Below, in pieces: positions 62,304 to 64,000 of a DNA stretch of 64,000 nt; positions within the stretch are counted from its first letter, which is position 1; each line of letters starts with the position of its first letter. The notes under the pieces are model-generated. The model was given only the letters and a program-made list of their open reading frames with translations. It ran no database searches and was not told the origin of the DNA. Source of the DNA: Hyphomonadaceae bacterium (lineage in GTDB: Bacteria > Pseudomonadota > Alphaproteobacteria > Caulobacterales > Aquidulcibacteraceae). The position numbers and the translations under genes were made by a program. Where the stretch lies: positions 124,001-188,000 of the forward strand of contig JAEUMQ010000023.1 of assembly GCA_016791425.1 (NCBI GenBank). The letters are read 5' to 3'.

Positions 62304-62846
62304 ATGATGGGCGAAGAGACGTTTCACCCCGACACACGGGCGCTGCTGCAGTATGGCCGCGCGCTGGCGGGCGGCCCGTCCCCGCCGCACGCGGGCGGCG
62401 CCGACGCAGTCGTGGAGCGGCTCTTCGTGCTGGAGCATATTCCCGCCAAGGAGGGATGGGGGCGCCTCTCCATCCGCAGCTTCGGGCAGGAGCTCATCGC
62501 CCTGTTCGGCCGCGACCTGAAGGAAACCGACTTCGCCGACCTCTGGCTTAAGGGCGACCTCGCGCTCCTCAACGCCTTCCTCGCAGCGTGCGCCGGCGCC
62601 GGTGAGCCGGGGATCCTGCGCGTCGCGGCCGAGGCCGAGACGGGCGACCGGCTCGGGGCGGAGGTCCTGCTCACGCCGCTTGCGCCGATCCCCTCGCAAG
62701 CGGAGCGCTATCTGGGCCTCTTCCAGCCGCTCGGGGGTGAAGCCTTCTGGGGCGGGCGCTCGATCGCGCGCCTGCGGCTCGGATCGCTGCATCCGCCGAA
62801 GGCGAAGCTGCCGCGCCCGGTGCGGCTTGTCGTCTCCAACGCCTGA
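62304..62846 (+). CDS. PAS_5 (DUF1488-like group) PAS-domain protein
   Basis: 180 aa from ATG 62304. The sequence VERLFVLEHIPAKEGWGRLSIRSFGQELIALFGRDLKETDFADLWL is a PAS-like core seen in alphaproteobacterial proteins of the PAS_5 family, with no output domain. Length and the APIPSQAERYLGLFQPL segment match. Ligand and partner unknown. Followed by a PilZ gene 46 bases on. Confidence 0.78.
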   Translation: MMGEETFHPDTRALLQYGRALAGGPSPPHAGGADAVVERLFVLEHIPAKEGWGRLSIRSFGQELIALFGRDLKETDFADLWLKGDLALLNAFLAACAGAGEPGILRVAAEAETGDRLGAEVLLTPLAPIPSQAERYLGLFQPLGGEAFWGGRSIARLRLGSLHPPKAKLPRPVRLVVSNA

Positions 62847-62892
62847 GCCCCGGTTAGGCTTTCTTCACCGAACCAGCGTCAGCGTGCGCACT

Positions 62893-63546
62893 ATGTCGGC
62901 GAACGCTGCGATTCCCCTCTCGAGCGCCCTCCAGCGCTACCAAAGCCTCCGCGCCACGCCGCAGGAGCGGCGCCGCTTCCGCCGCCTCCGGCTCGTCGTC
63001 GGGGGGCGGCTGATGGACGAGAGCGGCCGCGAAAGCGACTGCCGAACCGAAGACGTCTCGCCGGGCGACGTGCGGATCGCCTCGCCGGCCAATCTGCCGC
63101 AGCATTCGCGGGTCGTGCTCTATCTCGACGAGATCGGCCGGGTGTCCGGGCGCATCGTGCGCGTCTGCGGCGACCGCGAATACGCCATCGTGTTCGACGC
63201 CTCCACCCACAAGAAGGAAAAGCTCGCCGAGCGGCTCACCTGGCTCGTCAGCAAGGACGCGCTCAAGCTCACGCAGGAGGACGCGCCGCCGGCGCCGCGC
63301 GCTGAGGGGCGCGGAGAAGTGGAGATCGAGATCGATGGCGGCGGAACCATCGTAGGGGAAGCGATCGACTTCTCACTCGCCGGCGTCACGGTGCGCACCC
63401 CGCAGCCGGCCCCGCGCATCGGATCATGGGTGCGCGTCGGCGCGATCGACGGGCGCGTCTCGCGGCTGATCGAAGGCGGCTTCGCCATCGATTTCACGTC
63501 CTTGGCGCCGCGCGAACCCATGCTGCGCGACACCTCTTCAGAGTAA
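62893..63546 (+). CDS. PilZ-domain protein, probably with two PilZ units
   Basis: 217 aa. The first unit has QERRRFRRLRLVVGGRLM (RxxxR type) and TEDVSPGDVRI (D-x-S-x-x-G); the second has GEAIDFSLAGVTVRT. Both suggest cyclic-di-GMP binding; the second lacks an obvious RxxxR. Likely a signalling adaptor for surface or motility functions. Downstream of the PAS protein and upstream of the GYF_2 gene on the same strand. Confidence 0.85.
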   Translation: MSANAAIPLSSALQRYQSLRATPQERRRFRRLRLVVGGRLMDESGRESDCRTEDVSPGDVRIASPANLPQHSRVVLYLDEIGRVSGRIVRVCGDREYAIVFDASTHKKEKLAERLTWLVSKDALKLTQEDAPPAPRAEGRGEVEIEIDGGGTIVGEAIDFSLAGVTVRTPQPAPRIGSWVRVGAIDGRVSRLIEGGFAIDFTSLAPREPMLRDTSSE

Positions 63547-63612
63547 ACGGCGCGCTAGCCATATTGGCCCCGGGCTTGCTTCGCTCACCTCGTGTTAACG
63601 AGGCGATGAAGC

Positions 63613-64000
63613 ATGCCGCGCAGTCCTGTGTTCTTTTCGGACAAAACCGACACTAACGGTTCGTTTGCCGACGTGGCCCATAAGGTTAACGACCCTAAAG
63701 GCGCGCCGCTGGCCAAGGCGCGCGCTTCGGAGGCAATGGTGCAGCCCGCGACGCAGAGCGCCCGCGAAGAATGGTGGATCCAGGTGCGCGGCAGCGCGTA
63801 CGGCCCCTATTCGGTCAAGCAGGTCCGCGCCTTCGTCGGCGAAGGGCGCGTGCGCATGAACACCCTCGTCGCACGCGACCGCATGGGCCCGTGGTTCGAA
63901 GCGCGGCGCGAAGGCGCGCTCTCCGATGCGCTCACACAGGCGCGCCCAGACGCGGCCAACGGCAATGCCGAGACCGGTCCCGCCGCCAAGGTCGCCAACC
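63613..64000 (+). CDS. GYF_2-domain protein, 3' end cut by the window
   Basis: The frame opens at ATG 63613 (GAGG about 10 bases upstream) and is open to base 64000. The visible 129 residues include EEWWIQVRGSAYGPYSVKQVRAFVGEG and TLVARDRMGPWFEARREG, the GYF_2 unit that binds proline-rich segments or occurs before membrane domains. The rest of the protein is outside the window. Confidence 0.75.
   Translation, partial: MPRSPVFFSDKTDTNGSFADVAHKVNDPKGAPLAKARASEAMVQPATQSAREEWWIQVRGSAYGPYSVKQVRAFVGEGRVRMNTLVARDRMGPWFEARREGALSDALTQARPDAANGNAETGPAAKVAN

Noticed and set aside
62160-62792. A 210-codon minus-strand frame leading to the orphan terminator
   Set aside because: It is antisense to the PAS gene with no motifs, so it does not explain the terminator.

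Overview
The window is GC-rich DNA with long antisense open frames, many TonB-dependent receptors (TBDRs), a FixJ-type response regulator, a DUF3857 transglutaminase, PilZ and GYF_2 proteins, and EcfG-like and FNR/FixK-like promoter motifs. Together these point to a free-living alphaproteobacterium, most likely of the Caulobacterales/Hyphomonadaceae kind (inference from gene families; no rRNA is present). It reads as ordinary chromosome: no insertion sequence, prophage or CRISPR array was seen, and there is one tRNA (tRNA-Ser-GCT).

Region 1 to 15.4 kb is a plant cell wall catabolic island. It holds a pectinesterase (cut by the window edge), a large TBDR, kduD, kduI, uxaC, a LacI-family regulator, a UxuB/UxaB-type reductase and KDPG aldolase. 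Four copies of a CpG-centred palindrome (best copy TGACACCGGTGTCA) sit before the TBDR (two), uxaC, and the regulator/reductase divergent promoter, so this looks like one LacI-family regulon. Altronate dehydratase and KDG kinase are not in the window. Directly attached is a set for hydroxyproline: an M24 (prolidase-like) peptidase, 4-hydroxyproline epimerase, a DapA-family deaminase and an FAD-dependent D-amino-acid oxidoreductase. Pectin and hydroxyproline-rich glycoproteins occur together in plant walls.

Region 15.5 to 28.2 kb is mixed: a transglutaminase-like protein, a rare tandem TetR regulator with a metallo-beta-lactamase-fold enzyme and two alpha/beta hydrolases, a three-gene two-component operon, a two-gene LigD module (phosphoesterase and polymerase, no ligase domain), a GDT1/UPF0016 transporter behind a yybP-ykoY manganese riboswitch, an SDR and a SnoaL-like protein.

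Region 28.3 to 43.6 kb holds a stress block (host-attachment-family protein; universal stress protein behind an FNR/FixK-like box), a sulfatase convergent with a TBDR, an hpd-VOC-MarR operon with a clear promoter and operator, an Uup ATPase, a glycosyltransferase with an alpha/alpha-toroid-like C-terminal half, and, divergent from it, PRC-barrel, small membrane protein and GH130 genes behind an EcfG-type promoter.

Region 43.6 to 53.2 kb is a second TBDR area: two TBDRs, a secreted B3-like metallo-beta-lactamase-fold enzyme, a secreted NTF2-like protein, and a cyclase-domain/TPR membrane protein. Region 53.3 to 64 kb carries the tRNA, a polyprenyl glycosylphosphotransferase with a deacetylase-fold protein, a GST, an RcnB-like protein, gatB, a PAS_5-type protein, a PilZ protein and a GYF_2 protein cut by the window end. 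Between 61998 and 62304 there is a candidate small RNA on the minus strand, with a strong intrinsic terminator and an anti-Shine-Dalgarno motif, that no protein gene explains.
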